A DNA stretch of 64,000 nt, from NCBI GenBank assembly GCA_965224285.1, contig OZ245043.1, forward strand, positions 3,906,001 through 3,970,000, in the 5' to 3' direction. Below the pieces are notes generated by a model. The model worked only from the letters and a program-made list of their open reading frames with translations, did no database searches and was not told the DNA's origin. Below, piece by piece: positions 8,886-18,021 of the stretch; position 1 is the first letter of the stretch; each line of letters starts with the position of its first letter. The translations under genes were made by a program, and so were the position numbers. This DNA is from JAJCYK01 sp965224285. GTDB lineage: Bacteria; Bacteroidota; Bacteroidia; Cytophagales; Cyclobacteriaceae.

Positions 8886-10850
8886 TTATTGATAGTTCGG
8901 GTTTTTAATTTTTAGGGTATACAGCCGGGTAGTCCAATCAGTAATAGCCCCAGGATTATAACCATCAACCGCTAGGCCTTTTGTTAGTCCCCGGACATCA
9001 ATAACCGGGCTGGGTAGATCTGGCAATTCAAATCGGGTAACCTGGTCTTTAAAGTCTTCAGTGCTTATTATTAATTTCAAATAAGTAGTACTTTCCGGAT
9101 AGTTGAAGGTGTTAATTTCCGGTTCGATGGTCAATCCAATGCCGGCTCGCTCCAAAGCCCATACTTCCTTACCTGGTTCAAGACCTGCAGTGACTCCTTT
9201 TAGCAGGTTTACATTTACCCCGAAATTAAACGACAAGTATAGCAAAGCTACATAAAGCTTTTGATCAAATCGGTTCTGTAATTTAATTCTGATACGATAG
9301 GTGGATAATGGTGATTCGGTATCGGATGAATTAAACCATAATACACCTTCTTTAATAGAAAGCGGTCGTTCTTGCCCAAGGGGGTCGATATGGTAAACCG
9401 TAATAGACAATGGCTCATTGGGAAATAGGAATGCATTGGGATTATGTAGATTTTTAACAAATTCGAATTGGCCAATATGGCTTAAATAGTTTCCGATCAC
9501 GGATAGGTCATCTTCAGAGTTGAAGGGTTGTGCAGGAACTACAGGAACATTTTTCATTGATGGTCGGGTGATCAGGATTTGTTGATCAAGATGATCCAGA
9601 CAATAATCTGCCTGGTATCTTTCTTGGGCAACACTGAGGTTCATCTGATTTTCCAGAGAAGCCTTAATCACTTCCTGCTTAGGCACGTCTTTTTCCAGGT
9701 AAAGGCTCATAGGGATGGAGAGATAATTCGGAAAGTAACCTTTCAGGTTTGCTTCTTTATCAATACCAGGAGGATCGCTCTCTTTAAATGAGATAGTGGT
9801 GTAACCGGGATAAACTTTATTCACGGTTGCTTCAAATTCCGTTTTTTCGTCATAAGTCAATACCCGAATAGCCGTAGTGGGTGGTGGCACACCGTGCATA
9901 GCTCCCAGATCCATAATCCAGCCATGGGAGGAATTAAAATTAATGTTTCCATATAGGGGTTTATTCCCCTCGGCCCCTCCCAGAAAGTTTCTAAATAACA
10001 GGCTTTCATCTCCCCCGGCGGCATAGATTTTGGGAGTTTGGTCGAATTGATTTTTTATAAAATTTTGGATCCTGTTTTGCAAATCAAAATATGTGGTTTT
10101 GCCATCACATCGGTTAAGCACATCAATTAAATGCTTGGTAAAGATCCCCTCACCGTTGGCCTCATAGGCAGATTGGTCATCTTGACAGGCCGCCATTTGA
10201 ATATGAGGCCCCTCCGGAAGCCAGTCATCTAGATCTTGGCCTTTTGCCTGCTGGTTAGAGATTTCACCTGAAAAGACAAAATCATCCCATTGGCGCATGG
10301 GGAAAGCTCTGGATAAACGTGAGGTATGTACATATCGTCGTTCAGAGACAGATTGGTGATCGGTAATGTATCCATTTCGGGTATTACCTCCGGCATGACA
10401 GCAATCAAAAACACTTAGAATATGTGCCCCTTTAGAGGCAAGTTTTTTTATTAAAAATCTCAATTCTTTATCAGCCAATAGATTATACCGCACCTGGCCG
10501 TCTTGTTTACTATAGCTGTCATAACAAACCAAAGCTTCCAATTTACGATCGGGCTCAGCTGGCCAGAATAAGGAGTCAGCTTCTTCTTGGGTCCCGTGAC
10601 CTGAAAAATAGAAGAATACCACATCATCACTGGAAGCCTGCATTAAGTGATGACCAAAAGCCTCTACAATAGCTGTTTTGGTTGCAGCAGAATTTTGAAG
10701 ATGTTGAATGTGCAGCGCTAGTTGATCCTCGTATCCTTTTAAGAAAAGATCAACTTTTTTCAAATCATTAACACATCCTTTTAATGGAGGGATGGGCTCT
10801 TGATAGTCATTAATGGCAACTAATAGAGCGTAAAGTTTGGATATTCCCAC
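8886..10850 (-). CDS. Metacaspase-like C14 protease with large C-terminal region
   Basis: The 654-residue protein starts at GTG (10850). Its first 290 residues are a caspase/metacaspase domain: LYALLVAINDY, catalytic His85 in YFSGHGTQE, catalytic Cys151 in FDCCHAG, and a downstream ACQDDQSAYE...GIFTKHLIDVL block. The C-terminal 350 residues contain beta-rich segments (ITVYHIDPLGQ, LYVALLYLSFNFGV) with no family I can name. Bacteroidota often carry metacaspases of this size. It converges on the other caspase gene with 12 bp between stops and diverges from the TIR-like/PKD gene across a 188-bp gap. No signal peptide or membrane segment is seen. Two different caspases side by side in an eCIS neighbourhood is unusual. 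Confidence 0.9.
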   Translation of the reverse strand: MGISKLYALLVAINDYQEPIPPLKGCVNDLKKVDLFLKGYEDQLALHIQHLQNSAATKTAIVEAFGHHLMQASSDDVVFFYFSGHGTQEEADSLFWPAEPDRKLEALVCYDSYSKQDGQVRYNLLADKELRFLIKKLASKGAHILSVFDCCHAGGNTRNGYITDHQSVSERRYVHTSRLSRAFPMRQWDDFVFSGEISNQQAKGQDLDDWLPEGPHIQMAACQDDQSAYEANGEGIFTKHLIDVLNRCDGKTTYFDLQNRIQNFIKNQFDQTPKIYAAGGDESLLFRNFLGGAEGNKPLYGNINFNSSHGWIMDLGAMHGVPPPTTAIRVLTYDEKTEFEATVNKVYPGYTTISFKESDPPGIDKEANLKGYFPNYLSIPMSLYLEKDVPKQEVIKASLENQMNLSVAQERYQADYCLDHLDQQILITRPSMKNVPVVPAQPFNSEDDLSVIGNYLSHIGQFEFVKNLHNPNAFLFPNEPLSITVYHIDPLGQERPLSIKEGVLWFNSSDTESPLSTYRIRIKLQNRFDQKLYVALLYLSFNFGVNVNLLKGVTAGLEPGKEVWALERAGIGLTIEPEINTFNYPESTTYLKLIISTEDFKDQVTRFELPDLPSPVIDVRGLTKGLAVDGYNPGAITDWTTRLYTLKIKNPNYQ

Positions 10851-10885
10851 ATTATGCTGGTTGAGGAATGCAACTTTAATTACCG

Positions 10886-10907
10886 GGTTACTATTTATGA
10901 AGTAACC
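10886..10907. repeat. Inverted repeat in divergent promoter region
   Basis: GGTTACT and AGTAACC form perfect 7-bp arms around an 8-bp spacer in the intergenic region between the metacaspase gene (leftward) and the TIR-like/PKD gene (rightward). It could be an operator controlling one or both genes. An arm this short in AT-rich DNA can also arise by chance. Confidence 0.4.
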
Positions 10908-11038
10908 ATTAATAATATAACCAAAATCCGGTTATTATCGAAGAAAATTATGGCAATTGACCACTGTAAAAGCTATATTGATGTAGGCTCAGGGGTCGTA
11001 ATTCGACTACTGACCAACTCAACCAATTCTCAATAGCT

Positions 11039-12145
11039 ATGGGCGAACTTCCCCGAATTCACCTTGTCCAATCTTCTGATGCCCCTCAGCATTCCGGGAA
11101 ACTTCAAAGCATAATTAATGAACTGATAGCGGAAAAGCGCATAGAGGCACTGAAATCATATAGCCCTCAAAGTATTACTGAATTGGAAAAGCAGGTAGGA
11201 TCTGCCGACATGGTAATGTCACTCCTTACTTATGGCCTGGAACCTGATAAAGCCAAAATTGATGAAACGTTGCACAAACTAAGGCAAAAAGAAATCAAGA
11301 TAGCTGAGATCCTAGTGGACCATATTAATTATGATAATGAGTTTATAACCTTCCCGGTAGATCTGACCCCTATTCGCAGCCGGCAGGATATGGATATGGT
11401 TTGGGAAAATATTGAAGGGCAATTGAGGGATATTTATCCTAAGCAGGAGACGATAGGTCCAAAAACGGATTGGAAAAAGTATATAAAATATGGTGTTGGG
11501 GTGTTGGTAGTGATCATAGGGATTCTCATTGCCAAGGGAATTGGTAGGAAGCCTTTCGCTAACTTTAAACTTAGCCCTACTGAATGCCCGGCACCCTGCA
11601 ATGTGAGCATTATTAATGAATCCACCAGAGCCGAATCATACTCTTGGGATTTTGGAGACGACACCGGTATCAGCACGGAATCAAGTCCTTCTCATACCTA
11701 TACTAATCCAGGATTATATACGGTCAAACTAGTGGCCCGTGCAAATGGTAAAGAAAGTGAAACAACACAGATCGTTAAAGTCCTTTCAAATCCGAATAAT
11801 GGAAGGACCGATGACCAGAGTTTTAAAGTAACTGAAGTGGTGGCAAAAGTAGTGGGGAATGCAAGTTATACGGGAGATTGCCCCCACCTGTTCAATTTTG
11901 AGGGCACCATTACCGTAAACAACCCGGGAACTGTAAAATACCGATGGCTTAGGAATGATGGAGCCACGGCGCCGGAAAAGGAACTTACTTTTAGCTCAGC
12001 TGGATCCCAATCGGTTTCGACTACCTGGCGATTGGGAGGAGCCGGAAGAATTTACCATGATTATTGGCAACAGATTAGCATTCTGGAGCCCGCCCAAAAA
12101 CTTTCAAACAGGGCTAATTTCAACTTAAATTGTTCATCTCCCTAA
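11039..12145 (+). CDS. TIR-like domain, transmembrane helix, PKD and Ig-like domains
   Basis: Residues 5-135 are an alpha/beta domain whose order of strands resembles a TIR domain (IHLVQSSDA; DMVMSLLTYG; AEILVDH; ITFPVDLTPIR followed by D.D..W..I..QL). Residues 151-166 are one membrane helix. Residues 175-248 are a PKD domain with WDFGDD at 203-208 and a CPAPC pair at 183-187. Residues 262-366 form a second Ig-like domain (CPHLFNFEGTITV, KYRWLRNDGA). The likely topology is TIR-like part inside and PKD part outside. It is a paralogue of the downstream gene and shares DAPQHSGK, EPDK and EFITFP. The TIR assignment is by pattern only; no catalytic glutamate could be assigned. A sensor relaying an envelope signal to a cytoplasmic enzymatic domain is my inference. 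Confidence 0.8.
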   Translation: MGELPRIHLVQSSDAPQHSGKLQSIINELIAEKRIEALKSYSPQSITELEKQVGSADMVMSLLTYGLEPDKAKIDETLHKLRQKEIKIAEILVDHINYDNEFITFPVDLTPIRSRQDMDMVWENIEGQLRDIYPKQETIGPKTDWKKYIKYGVGVLVVIIGILIAKGIGRKPFANFKLSPTECPAPCNVSIINESTRAESYSWDFGDDTGISTESSPSHTYTNPGLYTVKLVARANGKESETTQIVKVLSNPNNGRTDDQSFKVTEVVAKVVGNASYTGDCPHLFNFEGTITVNNPGTVKYRWLRNDGATAPEKELTFSSAGSQSVSTTWRLGGAGRIYHDYWQQISILEPAQKLSNRANFNLNCSSP

Positions 12146-12227
12146 ATCATGAGGGATTTTATAACAACAATTATTTCATGTTAGAATCGTGGATTATTAT
12201 ATCCTCTAGCTTTTTGTAGGTAGAGCG

Positions 12228-12260
12228 ACTTTCTCTCAGGTATGGTTTATCTGAGAAAGT
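12228..12260. repeat. Bulged inverted repeat between the two TIR-like genes
   Basis: ACTTTCTCTCAG (12228-12239) and CTGAGAAAGT (12251-12260) pair as a ten-base stem with a two-base bulge and an 11-bp loop, in the 177-bp gap between the paralogous genes. There is no T-run after it, so it is more likely an operator or an mRNA structure than a terminator. The rest of the gap shows nothing I recognise. Confidence 0.4.
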
Positions 12261-12322
12261 AGATCAATGACCTCTGGTTGGTGATCATTATAAATTAATT
12301 GTATAGTTTAAAATCAAGTAAA

Positions 12323-13750
12323 ATGCCAGTTATCTATCTTATTCAAGCGACAGACGCTCCTCAGCATTCAGGTAAAATGCAAGACCTGCTAGAAGAACTT
12401 AAATCAGAACGAAGAATCTCCTCTTATCAGGTATATGATTCAACGGCGGACCTTTCACCGCTCGGTACTTCGGTTAAGGGTGTAGATATGGTGATTTCTA
12501 TGCTAACCAACGGGATGGAACCGGATAAATCAAGAGTGGAATCAGCGTTAAGCCAGTTGAAGGAGGATGGAGCAAAGGTTGCAGAAATTATCGTAGATCA
12601 TGTTACTTACGAGAAGGAGTTTATCACCTTTCCTGGAGACCTGAAACCGATTCGAGATCGGGAAGATATGGATGCGGCCTGGGACAGGATCGGCCAACAG
12701 TTACGCGAAATTTATCCTCCGCAGGAGGTGGAACTGGAAGAAACACCGATAGACTGGCTGAAATATTTAAAATATGCCGCTGCGGTCATCCTGATTGGTT
12801 TGATTACCTGGTGGTTATTAGGAAGAACCGGTTCTACACCGGAAGCGACTTTTAGCTACGGCGTCTTTGATGTGGAATCTGGTAATATCACCGAAACAAA
12901 CCAATGCTATGCCCCATGTGTTGTGATATTTAACAATAAAACTAAAGAAGCGGACCGGATTCTATGGTCCTTTGGTGATGACAGTACCAGCACTAGTGAT
13001 ACTCCAAGCCATTTGTATATTGATGCTGGAGATTATAACATAAGGTTAACGGCTTATAAGGGATCAAATGAGTATACTCATGAAGAAAAACTGTTGGTAA
13101 AAGCCAGGCCAGAGGCAGAATTCGAAATGAGCGGATTCGGATGTTTTGCTCCCTGTCAGGTAAGCTTTGAGAACAGATCTCAGGGCGCCACAATGTTTGA
13201 ATGGGAATTCGGGGATAATACCGAAGGCTCTACCGTGAAAGCCCCCATCCATAATTACCAAAAAGCGGGCAGCTATAAGGTGGTATTAACGGTAAAAAAT
13301 GAGGATGGTCTGCAAGATGTGATGGGAAGAGAGATAACTATTCGCGATGAGCCGTATCCATTGGCTCAGTTTGATTACAGAATAAGCTATCAAAAACCCC
13401 GTCGGAATCCAACCAGTAGTAATTTCACTACCATTAATTACATGTTATACCTAAACAATGCCTTGCCGGCAACTGTAAGTTTTGAAAACAACTCTGAAGA
13501 TGCCGATTCCTACGAATGGGATTTCGGAGACAATACACCCATAAATACCAACAAATCCCCCAGGCATGTATATAAAGAATATGGAACATATAATGTGAGA
13601 TTGACAGCAAAAGATGGAAATAAAGCCAATACCATCACCCGTAGTGTGGTGATTAGGCAAAAGAAGCATAATTGGACGAATACCAGCGCTGTGCTAAAAC
13701 TTCAGAAGTTTGATAATAAAGAAGCGGCAAAACAACTTATAACGGATTAA
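12323..13750 (+). CDS. TIR-like domain, transmembrane helix and three PKD domains
   Basis: I chose the ATG at 12323 because the paralogue begins at the same place in the alignment; an in-frame TTG at 12299 is possible. Of 475 residues, 1-131 are the TIR-like domain (IYLIQATDA, DMVISMLTNG, AEIIVDH, FITFPGDLKPIRDRED), 149-167 a membrane helix, and then come three PKD domains with WSFGDD (215-220), WEFGDN (294-299) and WDFGDN (399-404). The first two PKD domains carry a C-x-A-P-C pair (CYAPC, CFAPC), as in the paralogue, probably disulfide-bonded outside the cytoplasm. Tandem duplication with a change in PKD number suggests divergence of the outer, ligand-facing part while the inner domain is kept. 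Its stop lies only three bases from the stop of the convergent MBL gene. Confidence 0.82.
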   Translation: MPVIYLIQATDAPQHSGKMQDLLEELKSERRISSYQVYDSTADLSPLGTSVKGVDMVISMLTNGMEPDKSRVESALSQLKEDGAKVAEIIVDHVTYEKEFITFPGDLKPIRDREDMDAAWDRIGQQLREIYPPQEVELEETPIDWLKYLKYAAAVILIGLITWWLLGRTGSTPEATFSYGVFDVESGNITETNQCYAPCVVIFNNKTKEADRILWSFGDDSTSTSDTPSHLYIDAGDYNIRLTAYKGSNEYTHEEKLLVKARPEAEFEMSGFGCFAPCQVSFENRSQGATMFEWEFGDNTEGSTVKAPIHNYQKAGSYKVVLTVKNEDGLQDVMGREITIRDEPYPLAQFDYRISYQKPRRNPTSSNFTTINYMLYLNNALPATVSFENNSEDADSYEWDFGDNTPINTNKSPRHVYKEYGTYNVRLTAKDGNKANTITRSVVIRQKKHNWTNTSAVLKLQKFDNKEAAKQLITD

Positions 13751-13753
13751 CGT

Positions 13754-14866
13754 TTAATTGGCCAGTTCCAGGTTGTAGGAATGAGCATCCTCACTTAGGT
13801 AAATAATCTGATAGTTATTTTCGGATGGCGGGAAATCCGCAACTAATTGCTCAGTTGAATCCGTTACATTAGTACAAATCAATTCTACTTCCGCTTCACG
13901 ACCCACAGCACTTTGCACGATCCACTTGAGGGTGTCAAAATCTGGATTGTGGTGCCTGCCATTAGCTGAAATCACGTATTTATCGGCGGTTACCCGCTTA
14001 AAAAAATCTTCGCTGGCATTTCGTATACTACCATGGTGAGGGGCCTTAAAAACATCAAGGTGGATATTGCCATGGTCATCCAGTAATTGCGCTTGTTCAA
14101 GGCCTTCTAAAATAAAATCCCCTCGACCATCTCCGGTAAACAGGATAGATTTCCCATCTGCCTCCACCAAAAACATAATACTGCTCAAATTAGGTACCGA
14201 ACGATCCATTTGGCGAAGTAATTCCCGATCTGTGGTCATTGCCTTAGCCTCGAATTTTTCAACCCACTCTTGCCATTCTTCGCGCAATTTCTCCAAATTT
14301 TTCTGGTTGGGCCCGATGATGGTGATTTTGATATTGTCCATACTAACCGGTTCCGGCATATTTTCATATGAAATGAGGTCCTGGTTCATGATTTCATTCA
14401 AGGGAATCTTTAGTAACAGCGCGTTACGCCTTAGTGTATACCCTTGTGCAATACTGAGGAAAGCCAGGTTTCCCTCAGGCATAGTCGACTGTATATTTTG
14501 AACTCTTGAAAAGACTCCCTGAACCGCATTAGTTAGATTATTGCCTTTACCGATTGAATCCGAGAAGGAATTCATCCACAATCCTTTAATACCGATTACC
14601 GGCGTTTCTTCGTCAGCCTGCTGTTCTTTAAGCTCTTCCGTTAGGTCAATCAAACCTACAATATGATCGCCGTCTACGTGGCTCAGAACCATTAACTCCA
14701 ATTCTCCACCATCTTTGGATATATCTATTAACTCCTGTTTTAGATGTTCCCGGTAAACACCGCCGGGCCCCCCATCTATCAGGATATATTTTGGTTCTTC
14801 TTCGTTATTATATTTCAAAATAAGGCAGTCACCATATTTGGCTTGTATAATTTTGAGAGTAAACAT
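13754..14866 (-). CDS. ComEC/Rec2-like metallo-beta-lactamase fold hydrolase
   Basis: The 370-residue product shows the MBL core: YILIDGGPGG, metal motif HVDGDH (63-68, HxDxDH), ILFTGDGRGD, KAPHHGS and ISANGRHHNPD. Stand-alone ComEC-type MBL domains of this length are nucleases or phosphoesterases where characterised, and often sit in conflict-system operons beside proteases. There is no signal peptide or membrane segment, so it is not a DNA-uptake channel. It starts 10 bp after the subtilisin stop, so the two form an operon transcribed leftward. The substrate cannot be told from sequence. Confidence 0.88.
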   Translation of the reverse strand: MFTLKIIQAKYGDCLILKYNNEEEPKYILIDGGPGGVYREHLKQELIDISKDGGELELMVLSHVDGDHIVGLIDLTEELKEQQADEETPVIGIKGLWMNSFSDSIGKGNNLTNAVQGVFSRVQNIQSTMPEGNLAFLSIAQGYTLRRNALLLKIPLNEIMNQDLISYENMPEPVSMDNIKITIIGPNQKNLEKLREEWQEWVEKFEAKAMTTDRELLRQMDRSVPNLSSIMFLVEADGKSILFTGDGRGDFILEGLEQAQLLDDHGNIHLDVFKAPHHGSIRNASEDFFKRVTADKYVISANGRHHNPDFDTLKWIVQSAVGREAEVELICTNVTDSTEQLVADFPPSENNYQIIYLSEDAHSYNLELAN

Positions 14867-14876
14867 AACAGGGGGT

Positions 14877-17096
14877 TTAACTTATTTGGTTGAGTTTAGA
14901 CTTTAAATTACCTGTAAGGGCCAGAGCAAAATCTTGTGGACTGAAAATAAGATTAGCCGCTTGTATGGCCACCCAATATTCACCGGCGTGTGGGTCGGCT
15001 ATGCGTATAATCTCTACGTTGTTATCCCTGTCGAAAGCCGTGATGGAACGAGGAAGCTCTTGATTCCCAGTCCACTTAATTTCACTTTCTTTATGCAGCA
15101 ATATTAGGTTCAAATTATTTTGTAATCCACGACCGGGAGGATCGGTCCAGGTGAGACATAACTGCAACGGCAATCCTTCTTCCGCTTTAAAGCTATATAA
15201 AGATCTTTGTCCGGTGGAGTTGAATTGTTCCGATGTTTTCCAGGTATCTAAAAATTCTAATTTTAAATCTGGTTGTATCGGTGTGGGGAGTGTACTCAAC
15301 ATATCAATGCAGCCAAATCCCTGATGAAAGTTAGGGGTGAAGTTATGATCGGCCAGAGCATCTGCACCTCCAAGTTGCCTTGCTCCGTTTATAATGATGG
15401 CTTTTAAAAGAGCAGCGCTGGGAGTGTGGCTTCTTTCTTTTACCAGATACTCTCTAACCAAAGCAGCAAACCCGCTTACGATAGGTGCGGCCATGCTGGT
15501 TCCCCCCATAAAAGCATATTTACGATTTTTAGGAAAAGGTCCCCAAAAATTGGCCGTAGGCGCTTGTGATGATTTGGTGGAAGCGATATCTGTTCCCGGG
15601 GCTACTACATCGGGTTTGATCCTACTTTCATTACCACAAGGACCTCTGCTGCTGAAACCGGCTATCTGTTCCGGATCGCCTGAAACCAGTTCATCCTTAA
15701 TAGGTAGTTCCGGATATTTTCCAGGCCATGCCTGACCATAGGTTAACCCGGAAAACCCCCATTGTGCCCTGCTACTTCTACTAGCACCTACGGAAAGGGC
15801 ATTTTTAGCGGTGGCAGGAGAACCAAGCGATAACCAATCCACAAATCCGGATTGACTATTTCGAGGTTGATGTGCCGTACCTTCATTACCGGCGGAGATT
15901 ACTAATAACATATCCTTGTGTTCATAGACAAACTGATCCACCTCCAGGGAATTGAATCGATATTCAGACTCTGTAGCTGCTCCCCAACTGTTATTATGAA
16001 TTCGCGCCCCCTGATCATATGCCTCTTTAAAGAGTATTGCTAAGTCATGAGGGATGCCTCCAATTCCTCCTTGTGAATCCAGAAGAGATTGAAATACCAA
16101 CTTGACTTTGGGAGCCATCCCTTTGATTTGCCCCTGTGAGCTGTTACCGTTGCCCGCTATCGAACCGGCAACGTGAGTGCCATGGCCATGGGGGTCGGAA
16201 TGGTCTCCGGGACGCCCTAGTGCGGATACATATTGCAACCGATCTGCTAGATCAGGATGTTGATCATCAATCCCCGTATCAGCTACCCCCACAATCTGCC
16301 CTTCACCTTGCAGATCCGATTGATTATCATCATCAATTGGCTCGAAATCTAAATTTAGCTGGATTCGAGCCAGGTCATTGTGAAGTTTTGGAGGAATATA
16401 TTCTTCTACTGCATAGACTTCTGGTCTTTGCCCAATAGCCACTACCCATTGTTGACCCTCAAACTTTACTCTAATCTTCCGTCCAGAAGTATTTATAATT
16501 TCTACCGGCTTATCTTTTAGATATTCCAATAGAGGTGTTTTTACCTGGTCCTGGTGTAACAGTATATCATATAAAGCAATCTTGTCCTTTTCAATATCGA
16601 AAATGTCCCTTCCCAGTAATGACCTGGCAGTTACAATATCCTTATCCTGATTCCCGAATGGGCGATAGGTCTGTATAAAACTTATTTCTTCCAGTATGGT
16701 GGGATTTGAAAGTTTTACCTTATACACGTTATATTGCATTCTCTCCAGAATAGTCACTCCACGCTGGCCTAAATGGTCGATCCATTCACTTAATAACGGG
16801 CCGGGTACTTTTATAAGATAATAGGGCGAATCCCAGTCAGAAGTGGATTTTACAATATCCAGGGGAAGGGATCTACTGCCGTAAAAACTGATACTTCTAG
16901 GAATTTCATCGGTTTTCTCCGCATTGCCTTCCAGAATATCCAAAAGTATACCCTCCTTACGCAACTGGGAAATATCGGTAGTCGAAACTGTGCCGTAAAT
17001 GTAAGAGTCTGTCCTAGACAATTCATCAAGGTAGGGTGTTATCTTGGCCAGATCGTCGGCACTAAAGTAGTAGGCAAGTACGTGAACTCTTACCAT
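14877..17096 (-). CDS. S8 family subtilisin-like protease
   Basis: The 739-residue protein has an intact subtilase triad: Asp273 in VADTGID, His305 in HGHGTHVAG and Ser534 in GGTSMAAP, with the oxyanion Asn in HNNSWG (about 369). About 255 residues precede the catalytic domain and contain two similar alpha/beta segments (VRVHVLAYYF; PYYLIKVPG) that could be a prodomain or a recognition region. About 150 C-terminal residues look like a beta-sandwich (LCLTWTDPPG). There is no signal peptide, so the enzyme is either cytoplasmic or exported by an unusual route. It leads the operon with the MBL hydrolase. A perfect 20-bp palindrome lies about 46 bp before its start and may control it. Confidence 0.92.
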   Translation of the reverse strand: MVRVHVLAYYFSADDLAKITPYLDELSRTDSYIYGTVSTTDISQLRKEGILLDILEGNAEKTDEIPRSISFYGSRSLPLDIVKSTSDWDSPYYLIKVPGPLLSEWIDHLGQRGVTILERMQYNVYKVKLSNPTILEEISFIQTYRPFGNQDKDIVTARSLLGRDIFDIEKDKIALYDILLHQDQVKTPLLEYLKDKPVEIINTSGRKIRVKFEGQQWVVAIGQRPEVYAVEEYIPPKLHNDLARIQLNLDFEPIDDDNQSDLQGEGQIVGVADTGIDDQHPDLADRLQYVSALGRPGDHSDPHGHGTHVAGSIAGNGNSSQGQIKGMAPKVKLVFQSLLDSQGGIGGIPHDLAILFKEAYDQGARIHNNSWGAATESEYRFNSLEVDQFVYEHKDMLLVISAGNEGTAHQPRNSQSGFVDWLSLGSPATAKNALSVGASRSSRAQWGFSGLTYGQAWPGKYPELPIKDELVSGDPEQIAGFSSRGPCGNESRIKPDVVAPGTDIASTKSSQAPTANFWGPFPKNRKYAFMGGTSMAAPIVSGFAALVREYLVKERSHTPSAALLKAIIINGARQLGGADALADHNFTPNFHQGFGCIDMLSTLPTPIQPDLKLEFLDTWKTSEQFNSTGQRSLYSFKAEEGLPLQLCLTWTDPPGRGLQNNLNLILLHKESEIKWTGNQELPRSITAFDRDNNVEIIRIADPHAGEYWVAIQAANLIFSPQDFALALTGNLKSKLNQIS

Positions 17097-17141
17097 TTTG
17101 CTAGCTGATTGAGATGTACATATAAGATATTAAGTTTTTCG

Positions 17142-17161
17142 CATTAAAACGAGTTTTAATG
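17142..17161. promoter_or_regulatory. Perfect 20-bp palindrome upstream of the protease-MBL operon
   Basis: CATTAAAAC, a GA centre and GTTTTAATG form perfect 9-bp arms. The site lies 46 bp before the subtilisin start (leftward) and about 140 bp before the SIMPL lipoprotein start (rightward). Its size and position fit a dimeric repressor operator for the protease operon. No regulator gene is immediately adjacent. There is no T-run, so it is not a terminator. Confidence 0.6.
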
Positions 17162-17302
17162 GGTGATTGCACTATTAATGGTACCAAAAGCATTAAGTAA
17201 CCTTGACCGTTGTCGGATTAGCTTTACTCAAATTAATTTTGATAGTATTATGGAATCAAACACTTTCCTACATCATGTATATAGCATCTAATAAACCATA
17301 TA

Positions 17303-18013
17303 ATGAAAAAAGTAACCATATATATATTTAGCCTACTTCTTTTGGCTGCCTGTGACTCACAACAAAGTGAGCAACAATTAATAACCATCAAAGCCGAGGG
17401 CAGGGTACTGGTAGCGCCCAACATGGCCACGCTGGTAGTGCATATTCAATGTATTGATAGAGATATTGAACAGTCCACGGATTGTTTGATTGAAAAGGCC
17501 GATGAAGTTGCGGAATTGGCCAGGGAGTTGGGTATTGAAGACAACCATATCCAAAACAATGGCATATATCAGGACAAAGAATACCAGTGGGAGCGCAATA
17601 CCCAGATTTTTAAAGGCTACCGGTCCTCCATGCAAACCACTTTGACCGTCCATGACCTGAAAATTTTGAATAAACTTTATCCAAGCTTGTTAAAGGATAA
17701 AAATATTACCACTACACAGTTGCAATATTCAAGATCCGATCAGGACAGTTTAATGTCGATCGCGCAAACCCGTGCCTTAAAGAATGCAGAAAACATGGCA
17801 GATAACCTTATGAACTCCATGGGAGTAAATGAGAAGAAACTTGTAAGCATTGGGAATGTTGAGTCAGCAGTGACAGCGCTCCAGGGTTATAGCAGCAGTA
17901 ATGAGCTCAGGGAGCAGGCCATGGTAAATGCTGAATCGGCTAATCGCATGCGGATCAATAGTGGACAGATTGAGATCAGTGAATACTTATATGTGACTTA
18001 TAAGATAAATTGA
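17303..18013 (+). CDS. SIMPL-domain (DUF541) lipoprotein
   Basis: This 236-residue protein has a lipoprotein signal (MKKVTIYIFSLLLLAAC, lipobox cysteine at 17) followed by a SIMPL domain: ITIKAEGRVLVAPNMATLVV, a helical middle with KADEVAELARELGI, and SIAQTRALKNAENMADNL with the final beta-strand EYLYVTYKI. Family members are periplasmic or outer-membrane proteins of unclear biochemical role, related to BP26 and YggE, the latter linked to oxidative stress tolerance. It converges with the slipin gene and stands alone on its strand, so it is not clearly part of the upstream protease cluster. Confidence 0.9.
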   Translation: MKKVTIYIFSLLLLAACDSQQSEQQLITIKAEGRVLVAPNMATLVVHIQCIDRDIEQSTDCLIEKADEVAELARELGIEDNHIQNNGIYQDKEYQWERNTQIFKGYRSSMQTTLTVHDLKILNKLYPSLLKDKNITTTQLQYSRSDQDSLMSIAQTRALKNAENMADNLMNSMGVNEKKLVSIGNVESAVTALQGYSSSNELREQAMVNAESANRMRINSGQIEISEYLYVTYKIN

Positions 18014-18021
18014 GACTATAT

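Noticed and set aside
12299..12322. TTG at 12299 as the start of the second TIR-like gene
   Set aside because: The paralogue begins at the equivalent of 12323 and the eight extra codons have no counterpart.
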